Assembly (NCBI RefSeq): GCF_907165195.1
Contig: NZ_OU015584.1
Coordinates: forward strand, 2,261,291 to 2,325,290
Reading direction: 5' to 3'
Source: Parvicella tangerina
GTDB lineage: Bacteria; Bacteroidota; Bacteroidia; Flavobacteriales_D; Parvicellaceae
DNA length: 64,000 nucleotides
Numbering within the stretch: position 1 is the stretch's first letter; the number at the start of each line of letters is the position of its first letter. This document shows, piece after piece, positions 46,405 through 54,271 of the stretch. The position numbers and the translations under genes were made by a program. The notes beneath the pieces were generated by a model. It was not told where the DNA came from, did no database searches, and saw nothing but the letters and a program-made list of their open reading frames with translations.

Positions 46405-48075
46405 ATGCCACGTATCAAAATTGACAATATACCAATACTCACTGTAGATTATGAACACTTCAGAAAAACACACTGGAAATCACTATCTGATTACTTAATA
46501 AATAAATATGGTAAAGAGGAATTCACTGATGCTATTGAAGTGGAAGCTATTTTATTAGATGCCTTTCAATATTTGGTTAATCAGTTCAGAAATATTTTGC
46601 TTGCTGAGAAACGATTTAGTTTTTTTCTCTATGTGTATTGGCTTCATGAACAATCTGTCAAGGTATATCTCAAAACTTTAGGGGGCTACGAATTGGAAGG
46701 AATCAAGGCTAATGAATTTGCATTAAACAGAAGAATACTGAAACTAATAGCCGAACAAGGATGTGATATTGATTTCGAATGGGGAAAATTTCCCAATGGA
46801 CAAGAGGTTCTAGAAATGGATGTCAAAATAGAAGAACTTCTTTATTTGGGAACATGGATGTATTCAATTGCTGATATGATTGCTTATCAAAAGATGGTTG
46901 AAGAATGCAAGAAGATTGAGTTTGATGAAGATGATATGCTCGTAGTGGATTGGCAATATCATTATGGAGAAGCATATAAAGAACTATTTCCTCAGCTTGT
47001 TGAAGATTACCAAAAAGGAACGTTTGATGAACAGGCTGTTGCAGAGCTTAAAACAGCAATTGAACAATGTTTTGATATTGATTACAATTATGCAGGTGGT
47101 ATAATATTCGAAATTCAAAGACATCATAATGCGGATAATCCAACACTCCAAACTATACAACCTCATGTCCTCCCACTTAATTTGGTTAATTATAGCAAAT
47201 GTTCTCAAGCTACTGCAGAATCCTTTTACAATGGTCTTACAATAAATAGACAAAACAAACTGTCGATAGAAGACGCAATACTGAAACCCCATTCAGTTAG
47301 ACGATATATGTTTCGTCCCATTCTTATTTACATGATAGGTGGTGAAGATCGAGCACTTGTCGGTCGTGAAAAGTTTGCTGAAAGTGTAATGGTTCTTGGT
47401 ACAAACGCGATTCATTGGAATGCTGTTCCTGAAGAATGGCTTTCAAATAAATGTTTCAGGAAATTCGTTGATAAAAAGGCGCGTGAACATGATCGAATAC
47501 TGGAAGATAAAATTGAAGCGATTCTAAAAGAAAAAGGACTTCTCTACACACGGAACATTAAGTCATTCAAACAATTTTCAGGGGATAATCTTAGAATAGA
47601 TAATCCGACTTGTGGAGAAATTGACTACATAGTTGTCAACCTGTCAATCAAAAAGATTTTTATTGCCGATTCCAAGTACAACCGGGTACGTTATGAAGCT
47701 GTAGGGTTTCGCATGGATTATTCAAATTTCATAAAAACTTACGAATCGCAGCTCGAAAGAAAAATTAGGTGGGTCACAGCTAATTTGAATATAATCCGGG
47801 ATCACTTGAAGATTATAAATGGTCTTGAGGATCTTGAACTGGATGAATTTTCTATTGAAGGAATTTTCTTTATAAACACTCCAACTTTTTACATGTTTAA
47901 TGGAAAGTATAAGGCAATTACTTTAAAGCAAGTACCAGAATTTGTTGAAGGTAAATATGAATACCCTGAATTGATGCTCATTAAAGAAGAAAAAGGTTAT
48001 GAGATGTTCATGATGGTAAGACACCCATACTTTCAAAAACCGCTGATAATAGAAGATCCTGAAGATCAAGAATAA
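46405..48075 (+). CDS. Uncharacterised protein with C-terminal PD-(D/E)XK-like nuclease motif
   Basis: 556 residues, no signal peptide. Residues 1-370 are helical and unrecognised. Near 405-440 lies a nuclease-like signature: PTCGEIDYIVVN, then IFIADSKYN (E-I-D ... D-S-K), followed by a helix with RMDYSNFIKTYESQLERKI. This fits the core of the restriction-endonuclease fold. With its position between rteC and a shared-promoter partner, it may be an anti-phage or DNA-processing enzyme; evidence is motif level only. Confidence 0.55.
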   Translation: MPRIKIDNIPILTVDYEHFRKTHWKSLSDYLINKYGKEEFTDAIEVEAILLDAFQYLVNQFRNILLAEKRFSFFLYVYWLHEQSVKVYLKTLGGYELEGIKANEFALNRRILKLIAEQGCDIDFEWGKFPNGQEVLEMDVKIEELLYLGTWMYSIADMIAYQKMVEECKKIEFDEDDMLVVDWQYHYGEAYKELFPQLVEDYQKGTFDEQAVAELKTAIEQCFDIDYNYAGGIIFEIQRHHNADNPTLQTIQPHVLPLNLVNYSKCSQATAESFYNGLTINRQNKLSIEDAILKPHSVRRYMFRPILIYMIGGEDRALVGREKFAESVMVLGTNAIHWNAVPEEWLSNKCFRKFVDKKAREHDRILEDKIEAILKEKGLLYTRNIKSFKQFSGDNLRIDNPTCGEIDYIVVNLSIKKIFIADSKYNRVRYEAVGFRMDYSNFIKTYESQLERKIRWVTANLNIIRDHLKIINGLEDLELDEFSIEGIFFINTPTFYMFNGKYKAITLKQVPEFVEGKYEYPELMLIKEEKGYEMFMMVRHPYFQKPLIIEDPEDQE

Positions 48076-48079
48076 ATTT

Positions 48080-48106
48080 ACCTTTTACTTTTGGAAAGTA
48101 AGAGGT
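48080..48106 (+). promoter_or_regulatory. Shared upstream motif, copy 2
   Basis: ACCTTTTACTTTTGGAAAG then TAAGAGGTTA; its TTACTTT/AAAGTAA arms form a 17-bp dyad. Matches the motif at 46328-46355; ATG 29 bp downstream. Confidence 0.5.
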
Positions 48107-48134
48107 TATTATTAATCAGCACAATATTTAAACT

Positions 48135-48674
48135 ATGGAAAGAGAAATTTATATAAGACATGCGGGCGTATATTTCGGCAATTTGACTTTTTATTATGAG
48201 AATTATTTTAATGGAACCGTACATGTTTCCCGGAAAACACCGCGTCAGGTAACCGTTGAGAATTTCACAGAAGTTGACTTGGTTGAATTACATTCTAGAC
48301 TTGATCGCTTTGAACATAAGCAGGTTTCCCCAGAACATTTGCTTGATCTGGACAAGTCCTTTGTACTGCACTACTTTAGTGATGAGATTGAATCCAATTC
48401 AATTGATCCAAGAGACCTGAATGTATTCCCAGCAGAAGATATTTATTTTCATAAGACACTTTTTGATCAGGATAGAGGAGTTATTGGTTCAGTAAAGATC
48501 ACGGTGAATTGCTCTAACCAAACAAAGAACTATTACTTTAAACCGCTTTGTCCGGAACTTAAGTCATTTGAAGAAAGATTTCAAAGGCCTTTTAATCAAA
48601 TAAATCGTCACATCCTTTTTGAGTTCCTTCATGAAAACGTCAGACCACATTTCCCAAATGCATTCTTCTGGTAA
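48135..48674 (+). CDS. Uncharacterised protein, likely partner of the nuclease-like protein
   Basis: 179 residues, soluble, aromatic-rich beta segments (YIRHAGVYFGNLTFYYENYF, the C-terminal ILFEFLHENVRPHF). No known family is recognised. It lies 60 bp behind the nuclease-like gene and shares an upstream motif with it, which suggests co-regulation. Confidence 0.55.
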   Translation: MEREIYIRHAGVYFGNLTFYYENYFNGTVHVSRKTPRQVTVENFTEVDLVELHSRLDRFEHKQVSPEHLLDLDKSFVLHYFSDEIESNSIDPRDLNVFPAEDIYFHKTLFDQDRGVIGSVKITVNCSNQTKNYYFKPLCPELKSFEERFQRPFNQINRHILFEFLHENVRPHFPNAFFW

Positions 48675-48687
48675 GAAAATTCTTACC
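48670..48687. repeat. Palindrome over the stop of the 179-residue gene
   Basis: GGTAAGAA-AA-TTCTTACC. Too tight (2-nt loop) for a good terminator without a T-run; more likely a protein-binding dyad ahead of the excisionase-like gene, for which RteC is an obvious candidate. Confidence 0.4.
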
Positions 48688-48780
48688 CAACCTACACCCA
48701 AGTTGTGAATAAACCTCATTAAACCGCCACAAATTTGTCTCCCCGATTTCAAAACGGGCTAATTCAAAACAAGACAAATT

Positions 48781-49056
48781 ATGGCAGCAACAGTTTTAAC
48801 AACAGAAGACCTGCAGGAGTTTAAAGTAGAGCTCCTGGAGGAATTTAAAGAACTACTCAAATCACAATCCACACTTCAGCCCAAAAAGTGGCTACGTTCT
48901 CCTGAAGTGCGAGAACTACTTAATATCTCCCCAGGTACACTCCAAAATTTACGAATTAACGGCACACTTCCTTACAGCAAAATGGGTGGAGTGATCTACT
49001 ATGAGTATGCTGACATTTTGAAAGTCATGCAATCAAACAGAATACATCATAAATGA
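48781..49056 (+). CDS. Excisionase-like HTH protein
   Basis: 91 residues: an N-terminal acidic coil (LQEFKVELLEEFKELLK) and an HTH_17/excisionase domain (WLRSPEVRELLNISPGTLQN, then LRINGTLPYSKMGGVIYYEY). This is the size and layout of Xis2c-type proteins of Bacteroides elements. It is followed 3 bp later by the replication-like pair. Confidence 0.85.
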   Translation: MAATVLTTEDLQEFKVELLEEFKELLKSQSTLQPKKWLRSPEVRELLNISPGTLQNLRINGTLPYSKMGGVIYYEYADILKVMQSNRIHHK

Positions 49057-49059
49057 TGC

Positions 49060-49707
49060 ATGAACTATATCAAACAACTAACAGCAGCTATGGAACGCTT
49101 CGCTTCAGATGATCGGTTAAACCCAACCCATGTGAGTTTGTACCTGGCATTGTTCCAATACTGGAACCTCGCCCGGTTCAAAAATCCTGTATCCATCAGT
49201 CGGGATGAAATCATGCGCTTATCAAAGATCGGATCCAAAGTAACGTATCACCGGTGCATAAAAGATCTGCACAACTGGAGTTACCTCCAGTATGATCCTT
49301 CACACAATCCTTTCAAAGGTAGTCATGTATACATGTTCAATTTTTGTACTAGCTCTGAACAAGCACAGATACACAACAGTTCCAAAAATGGACAAGTTGT
49401 AGGACAAGCAGTGGTACCTTCTAAAACAATAGAAACATCTATAAACGATAAACAGAATAAACGCCCTTCCCTTCAACAAATCAAAGATTTTTTTGAAAAA
49501 GAAAAGTGCATTGAGCCTGTCGAAATGGAAGCGGAAAAATTCTTTAATTACTATAGTGCCACCGGTTGGAAAATTGGAAAATCACCTTTGGAAGATTGGG
49601 AAGCTGCAGCCCGGAACTGGATCATCAAAGCAAACGAAACTCCACTTGTTCAGAATCGGGACAACCTCAACGCAACAACAGACAAGAACTATGACCAACC
49701 CTTATAA
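49060..49707 (+). CDS. Replication-initiator-like winged-helix protein
   Basis: 215 residues. Winged-helix N-terminus (LNPTHVSLYLALFQYWNLAR, ISRDEIMRLSKIGSKVTYHR), a variable linker, and a C-terminus (AEKFFNYYSATGWKIG, WEAAARNWI) typical of phage and plasmid DnaD/replisome-organiser proteins. It overlaps the downstream ATPase gene by 17 bp, an initiator/loader pairing. Confidence 0.72.
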   Translation: MNYIKQLTAAMERFASDDRLNPTHVSLYLALFQYWNLARFKNPVSISRDEIMRLSKIGSKVTYHRCIKDLHNWSYLQYDPSHNPFKGSHVYMFNFCTSSEQAQIHNSSKNGQVVGQAVVPSKTIETSINDKQNKRPSLQQIKDFFEKEKCIEPVEMEAEKFFNYYSATGWKIGKSPLEDWEAAARNWIIKANETPLVQNRDNLNATTDKNYDQPL

Positions 49708-50314
49708 AATAGTAGATGACATCAAGCATTACGACTTTAATGCGTCCTGGATATTCCTGGAGAAGATGGGCAAATCTCGCTACGGTAAATCATTCAGATT
49801 GTACAAAGAAGATCGGGAGGTCATTTACAAGTTGCTCATCTATGCGATCCGGGATGAAGAAAACTGCAAAAAACACAAGATCGATCCCAACAAAGGAATC
49901 CTGCTTACCGGTCCGGTTGGCTGTGGCAAAACCTCCTTAATGACCCTGATCAAATTATTCATGCCTCCGGAACATGGTCACATCATGAAACCTGCCCGGG
50001 AAGTCGCCTTTGAGTTCAACACCCACGGAAACGAGATTATCCAACGCCATTCACGCTTAAACTCAACCTATTGTTTTGACGATCTGGGCGTAGAGCAGGT
50101 TATGAAACACTACGGTAACGATTGTAATGTCATGGCCGAAATCCTCCTGAGTCGTTATGACCTCTTCATTAACCACAAAACCAAAACCCACGCCACTACA
50201 AATCTCAACGCAGGAGAACTCGAAAAACTCTACGGCAACCGGGTAAGATCACGGATGAGGGAGATGTTTAACCTCATAGCCTTTGACAAAAAGACTTCGG
50301 ATAAGCGAAAATAA
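49691..50314 (+). CDS. DnaC-like AAA+ ATPase
   Basis: 207 residues from the ATG at 49691. Walker A GPVGCGKTSL, Walker B YCFDDLG, a sensor-like THATTNLN and an arginine-finger region NRVRSRMREMFN. This fits helicase-loader ATPases of the DnaC/DnaI group. Together with the preceding gene it may drive replication of the excised island. An upstream in-frame ATG at 49493 lies inside the preceding gene and was not used. Confidence 0.85.
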   Translation: MTNPYKIVDDIKHYDFNASWIFLEKMGKSRYGKSFRLYKEDREVIYKLLIYAIRDEENCKKHKIDPNKGILLTGPVGCGKTSLMTLIKLFMPPEHGHIMKPAREVAFEFNTHGNEIIQRHSRLNSTYCFDDLGVEQVMKHYGNDCNVMAEILLSRYDLFINHKTKTHATTNLNAGELEKLYGNRVRSRMREMFNLIAFDKKTSDKRK

Positions 50315-50348
50315 TATCCAGAAAATCTAAATAATGCTCCTGAATAGA

Positions 50349-50356
50349 TATATTTG
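50349..50356 (+). promoter_or_regulatory. -7 element before the GHKL/methyltransferase cassette
   Basis: TATATTTG, a full TAnnTTTG match, ends 5 nt before the XRE start codon. A -33 TTG is missing at the usual distance. Transcription would begin at or near the ATG, so the transcript may be almost leaderless. Confidence 0.5.
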
Positions 50357-50361
50357 TAATT

Positions 50362-50601
50362 ATGGCAATTCAAACAACTGAAATGACAGAACTAGGTGAA
50401 TTTTTAGCAAGGAAATCAATCAACAAAGCAGAAGTTTCACGCAGAACAGGCATTAGTCAATCACGTCTTAGTGAATTGGCTCTGAACCCTTCGACAAAAC
50501 TTCAGGCGAAAGAGCTTTACCTGATTGCCCTTGCAATAGATATTGAACCTGGTGAAGTCCTGAATGAGGTATGTAAGCATTTAAAACTACAAACAGACTA
50601 G
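50362..50601 (+). CDS. XRE-family HTH regulator of the cassette
   Basis: 79 residues, one Cro/CI HTH (FLARKSINKAEVSRRTGISQ followed by SRLSELA). It ends 1 bp before the ATPase gene, so it is co-transcribed with the cassette, as controller proteins of restriction-modification systems often are. It probably sets expression timing. Confidence 0.85.
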   Translation: MAIQTTEMTELGEFLARKSINKAEVSRRTGISQSRLSELALNPSTKLQAKELYLIALAIDIEPGEVLNEVCKHLKLQTD

Positions 50602-50602
50602 T

Positions 50603-53026
50603 ATGGCACAAGTATCATTTACAGTTTCCGCGCGTACCGCCAAATTAATAGGGCAGGAAAATTTTGCAACAGCTGAGGGAGCAATTGTTGAACTTGTCAA
50701 AAATTCCTATGATGCTGATGCTAGAAACTGCATCATCATATTCGAGAATCATAACGAATCAAGTGAAAAGCCAACCATTTATATTATTGATAATGGTATT
50801 GGAATGACTAGTAAAATCATCAAGAATCAGTGGATGAAAATTGGTACAGATGATAAGTTGGAAAATTACTTATCTGATGGAGGAAGGGTGAAAACTGGAG
50901 CCAAAGGAATTGGAAGATTTGCACTGGATCGTCTTGGATTGTCTTCTGAAATGAAAACTCTGTCCAAAGAACCTGTTGAAGCATCTGTCTGGAGTGTAAA
51001 ATGGAGTGATTTTGATAAAGCGGGCGTGGCGATCAATGATGTTAAGGCTGAATTGGATGTAGTTGAAGGCTTGAATATTCAGACCGAACTCGCAGAGCAG
51101 TTTTCTGATTTTGAGGCCCTTAAAAAAGTTATTGAACAAACAAAATTTGAATCTGGTACCATGTTGAAGATTCATCCGGTAAAGGACAAATGGGAGGAAG
51201 ATTCGATCAAAAGTCTATTTGACAATCTGGAAGTACTTATTCCACCACAAGAACAACCAGAATTTGACGTACACCTTTTCTCAACATCTCAACCAGATGA
51301 GTATGGTCAAGTAAACAGTGCTTATTATGACGACTTTGATTACAAAATAAAAGCTCACTATTTGGCTGATAAAGACCAAACCATTGAGTTTGAGATTACC
51401 AGAGACGAGTTGGATGTTGATTCACTTGAAAAGTCATTCTCTGAAGTCTTTGAGAATGATTTGATGAAAAAATCACCGTACACTTTACCTGAAATCAAGA
51501 AGAAAACCTTTAAGATCAAGAAAACGGTTAAAAATCTTCTTGGTTCATCAGACACACTTGACGAAAAACTAATTGAGCAAATTGGTGAATTCGACTTCAC
51601 ATTTTACTTTCTCAAGAATGTTATTGATTCAAAGGATAAAGTTAGATTCCCCTACAAAAATATTTCATCTGCCAATCGAAAAGCATGGTTAGAGAAGTTT
51701 GGTGGTGTAAAAATTTTCCGTGATGATTTCCGGGTCAGACCATATGGTGAAAATGGACAGGATTGGTTAGGGTTAGGAGAAAGACAAAACAAAAGTCCTG
51801 GTGGTGTTGCACAAAAAATTGGTGGCTATAGAATCGGATCGAACCAAATAGCAGGAACCGTGAACATTTCACGGATCGCCAATTCAAATTTTCAAGACAA
51901 ATCCGGGCGGGAAGGAATTCAGGAAAATGACGTTTTCGAGATATTCAAGAACATACTGATTGAGATTATATCAGTTTTTGAGAAAGACAGAAATGTGATC
52001 ATGTATTGTTTATCTGAGTTGGCCAAGAAGAAGTTCAAAGATGAAGAAGAGAAACGGAAAGCACAAGAAGAAGCTGACAGAATTCTGAGAGAAGAGGAAG
52101 AAAAAAAGAACTCAGAAAGTCAAGATAAGGAGCCATCAGATACTGATGATGCAACAGATGGTAATGAAGACTCTGGAAAAAAAGATGGACCTACGGAATC
52201 TGAGAAACTACTCGCCAAAGCAGCAAAGATTTATGAGCAAGAGTTAGAGGATAAAGATGAAGAAATTAGGTTATTGAGAGGATTGGCAAGTGTAGGTCTA
52301 ATTATTTCCTCATTTGCACATGAATTGAAAAGTTTGAGATCTCGACTAACACCTAGAACAGACTTTCTGCTTAGAGAGTTAAAAAAATACATAGAGGAAA
52401 AAGATTTGCAGGGCATCAATGAGCAGGACAATCCTTTCTACATGATCAAATTAATCAAAGAAGAGGACTTAAAACTGAAGCATTGGCTGGAGTATTCTTT
52501 GAGTACCCTTAAACGAGATAAGCGTACCCGAACTAACTTGAACATTGGCGAATATTTTGAACGATTTAAGGCTACCTGGCATCAAGCGCTGGAGCAACGT
52601 AAAGTCCAGATAGAGCTTAAAGGGAACAAGGACACGCAGAACATAATCAGGGCATTTGAGGTTGATTTGGATGCGATTTTCAATAATCTTCTTTCCAACT
52701 CTCTTAGTGCTTTCAAGGAAAAGAAAGGGAATTATCAAAGGAAAGTGGAGGTTGAGTGGAAAAGTACGGATGATCATGTAGCGATTACCTTTACGGATAA
52801 CGGTTGTGGACTTGCCAAAGAGTATCAGGATAGTCCGGAGAAAATATTTGCATACAACGAATCATCAAAGCGGGATCGAAAAGGGAACAAAATTGGAACG
52901 GGAATGGGATTGTATATAGTCTCATTAGTAATAGATGATTACAACGATTCTAAAGTTGAACTGCTCCCTTCTAAAGATGGCTTTTCCATAAGGGTTATAA
53001 TGCCAAAAAGAAAAAATAGTAAATAG
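50603..53026 (+). CDS. Double-GHKL ATPase: MORC-like N-terminus plus histidine-kinase-like C-terminus
   Basis: 807 residues. N-terminal GHKL domain: N box VELVKNSYDADA (Glu30, Asn34, Asp37), DNGIGM (63-68), and TGAKGIGRFALDRLG near 100-114, the Hsp90/MutL/MORC style. Then a conserved QDKSGREGIQEN segment and a charged coil (about 475-560). The C-terminus is a second, kinase-like unit: FAHELKSLR (His573), IFNNLLSNSLSAF, DNGCGL and GTGMGLYIVSLVI. The protein could hydrolyse ATP as a clamp and pass phosphate from His573 to the receiver encoded 1 bp downstream. No membrane segment is seen. MORC-like ATPases beside restriction-modification genes have been predicted before; the kinase half and receiver are the unusual part. 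Confidence 0.8.
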   Translation: MAQVSFTVSARTAKLIGQENFATAEGAIVELVKNSYDADARNCIIIFENHNESSEKPTIYIIDNGIGMTSKIIKNQWMKIGTDDKLENYLSDGGRVKTGAKGIGRFALDRLGLSSEMKTLSKEPVEASVWSVKWSDFDKAGVAINDVKAELDVVEGLNIQTELAEQFSDFEALKKVIEQTKFESGTMLKIHPVKDKWEEDSIKSLFDNLEVLIPPQEQPEFDVHLFSTSQPDEYGQVNSAYYDDFDYKIKAHYLADKDQTIEFEITRDELDVDSLEKSFSEVFENDLMKKSPYTLPEIKKKTFKIKKTVKNLLGSSDTLDEKLIEQIGEFDFTFYFLKNVIDSKDKVRFPYKNISSANRKAWLEKFGGVKIFRDDFRVRPYGENGQDWLGLGERQNKSPGGVAQKIGGYRIGSNQIAGTVNISRIANSNFQDKSGREGIQENDVFEIFKNILIEIISVFEKDRNVIMYCLSELAKKKFKDEEEKRKAQEEADRILREEEEKKNSESQDKEPSDTDDATDGNEDSGKKDGPTESEKLLAKAAKIYEQELEDKDEEIRLLRGLASVGLIISSFAHELKSLRSRLTPRTDFLLRELKKYIEEKDLQGINEQDNPFYMIKLIKEEDLKLKHWLEYSLSTLKRDKRTRTNLNIGEYFERFKATWHQALEQRKVQIELKGNKDTQNIIRAFEVDLDAIFNNLLSNSLSAFKEKKGNYQRKVEVEWKSTDDHVAITFTDNGCGLAKEYQDSPEKIFAYNESSKRDRKGNKIGTGMGLYIVSLVIDDYNDSKVELLPSKDGFSIRVIMPKRKNSK

Positions 53027-53027
53027 A

Positions 53028-53657
53028 ATGTATAGACTCGGATATATAGATGAAGATGAAGGTCAAAGAAATTCCTTCTATCAATTTCTAAAAGATGATT
53101 TTGAAATAATCTTGTTCAGCATCACGGATGAGACTGAATTAGATTCCTTGGTTGAAGAAATCTTCCAATCTGGTATTGATATGCTCGTTCTGGATTTTCG
53201 TTTGGACGAAACAGGGTTAGTAAATTTCAATGCAGATTCTCTAGTAGATAAAATTCAGGAACGGAATCTTTACTATCCGTTAGTTATTCTGACTTCCCAT
53301 GAAGAGGATGCAATGGATCATATTTCTAATGCGAATTTGATTAATGGTAAAGAAGAGATGCTCGGTTCAAAAGTTCAGCTTTTCAAGCAGAAGCTGAACA
53401 AAATTGTAAGTGGTTACCAAGCCAAAGTGATGGAAGCAGAATCTGAACTAGAAACACTTGAGGAGAAACGTCAGAATGAAGGTTTAGATGCAAAAGAAGA
53501 AGATAGATATGTTGAGTTAAATAGTTATTTGGACAAGACCATGACCGCAAAGAGTCGAATTTCAAGAACGTTTTATTCTGAAGACACTAATAAGAAACTT
53601 GACGATTTAATTGAAAAGACTTCAGAAATACTATCAAAAATTGAAAAAGAGAAGTAA
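53028..53657 (+). CDS. Receiver-domain protein with C-terminal coiled coil
   Basis: 209 residues. N-terminal receiver: Asp8-Glu9-Asp10 acidic cluster, Asp56 in MLVLDFRLDETG, and VILTSHEED at the Thr/Ser position; the conserved Lys is not evident. Residues 125-205 form a long charged coiled coil instead of a DNA-binding domain. It is thus a candidate phospho-switch between the GHKL protein and the nuclease or methylase. Its stop overlaps the HNH start (TAATG). Confidence 0.75.
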   Translation: MYRLGYIDEDEGQRNSFYQFLKDDFEIILFSITDETELDSLVEEIFQSGIDMLVLDFRLDETGLVNFNADSLVDKIQERNLYYPLVILTSHEEDAMDHISNANLINGKEEMLGSKVQLFKQKLNKIVSGYQAKVMEAESELETLEEKRQNEGLDAKEEDRYVELNSYLDKTMTAKSRISRTFYSEDTNKKLDDLIEKTSEILSKIEKEK

Positions 53658-54271
53658 TGTACCCTTTTAGAGAAAATACACCCGAACATAGACCAGGGAG
53701 AGCAGTATGTGTACATTTCTCTTCCTATCGTACCACACTCAGAGAAGACTTTCAGAAGCGTTGTGGTTATTGTGATGATTCAGATTTATTGAGAATAAGA
53801 AGTTTTGCAATTGATCACTTTATTCCTCAGAACCCAGTTGGTTTTTCGCACACCATTCCACCAAATGACTATTATAATCTGGTATATGCTTGTAGTTATT
53901 GTAATACCTATAAAACCAATAAATGGCCTACACTGGATGCAGCCATATCAAATGATGGAACTATTGGATTCATTAAACCAACTGAGCAAGATTATACGGA
54001 TCGATTTCAAAGATCCAAAGAAGGAAGAATAATTCCAGTGGATAATACCGACACTGTTGCTAATTATATTAGATCAGAACTGAAGCTATGGCTTCCTATC
54101 CATGAAAGAATGTGGAAACTTGAAAAGGTCAAAAAGTTGAACAACGATATAACAAATGCCCTTGCTTCAATGGATGATGGGGATTTAAAAACTGAACTTC
54201 AAGCCATTCACTACCAAGTATTATTGATTTTGACAGAAATCCAAGACAGTATTTTTATTGCAAATGAATAA
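53657..54271 (+). CDS. HNH endonuclease
   Basis: 204 residues. Complete HNH zinc motif: Cys36-Gly-Tyr-Cys39, Ile52-Asp53-His54-Phe, then YNLVYACSYCNTYK. A likely DNA-cutting subunit. It overlaps the receiver gene (1 nt) and the methylase gene (8 nt), so the three are translationally coupled; the likely restriction part of the cassette. Confidence 0.88.
   Translation: MYPFRENTPEHRPGRAVCVHFSSYRTTLREDFQKRCGYCDDSDLLRIRSFAIDHFIPQNPVGFSHTIPPNDYYNLVYACSYCNTYKTNKWPTLDAAISNDGTIGFIKPTEQDYTDRFQRSKEGRIIPVDNTDTVANYIRSELKLWLPIHERMWKLEKVKKLNNDITNALASMDDGDLKTELQAIHYQVLLILTEIQDSIFIANE

Noticed and set aside
49493-49690. Longer start for the DnaC-like ATPase
   Set aside because: The extension lies inside the preceding gene and is low-complexity basic sequence; the ATG at 49691 begins the conserved part.
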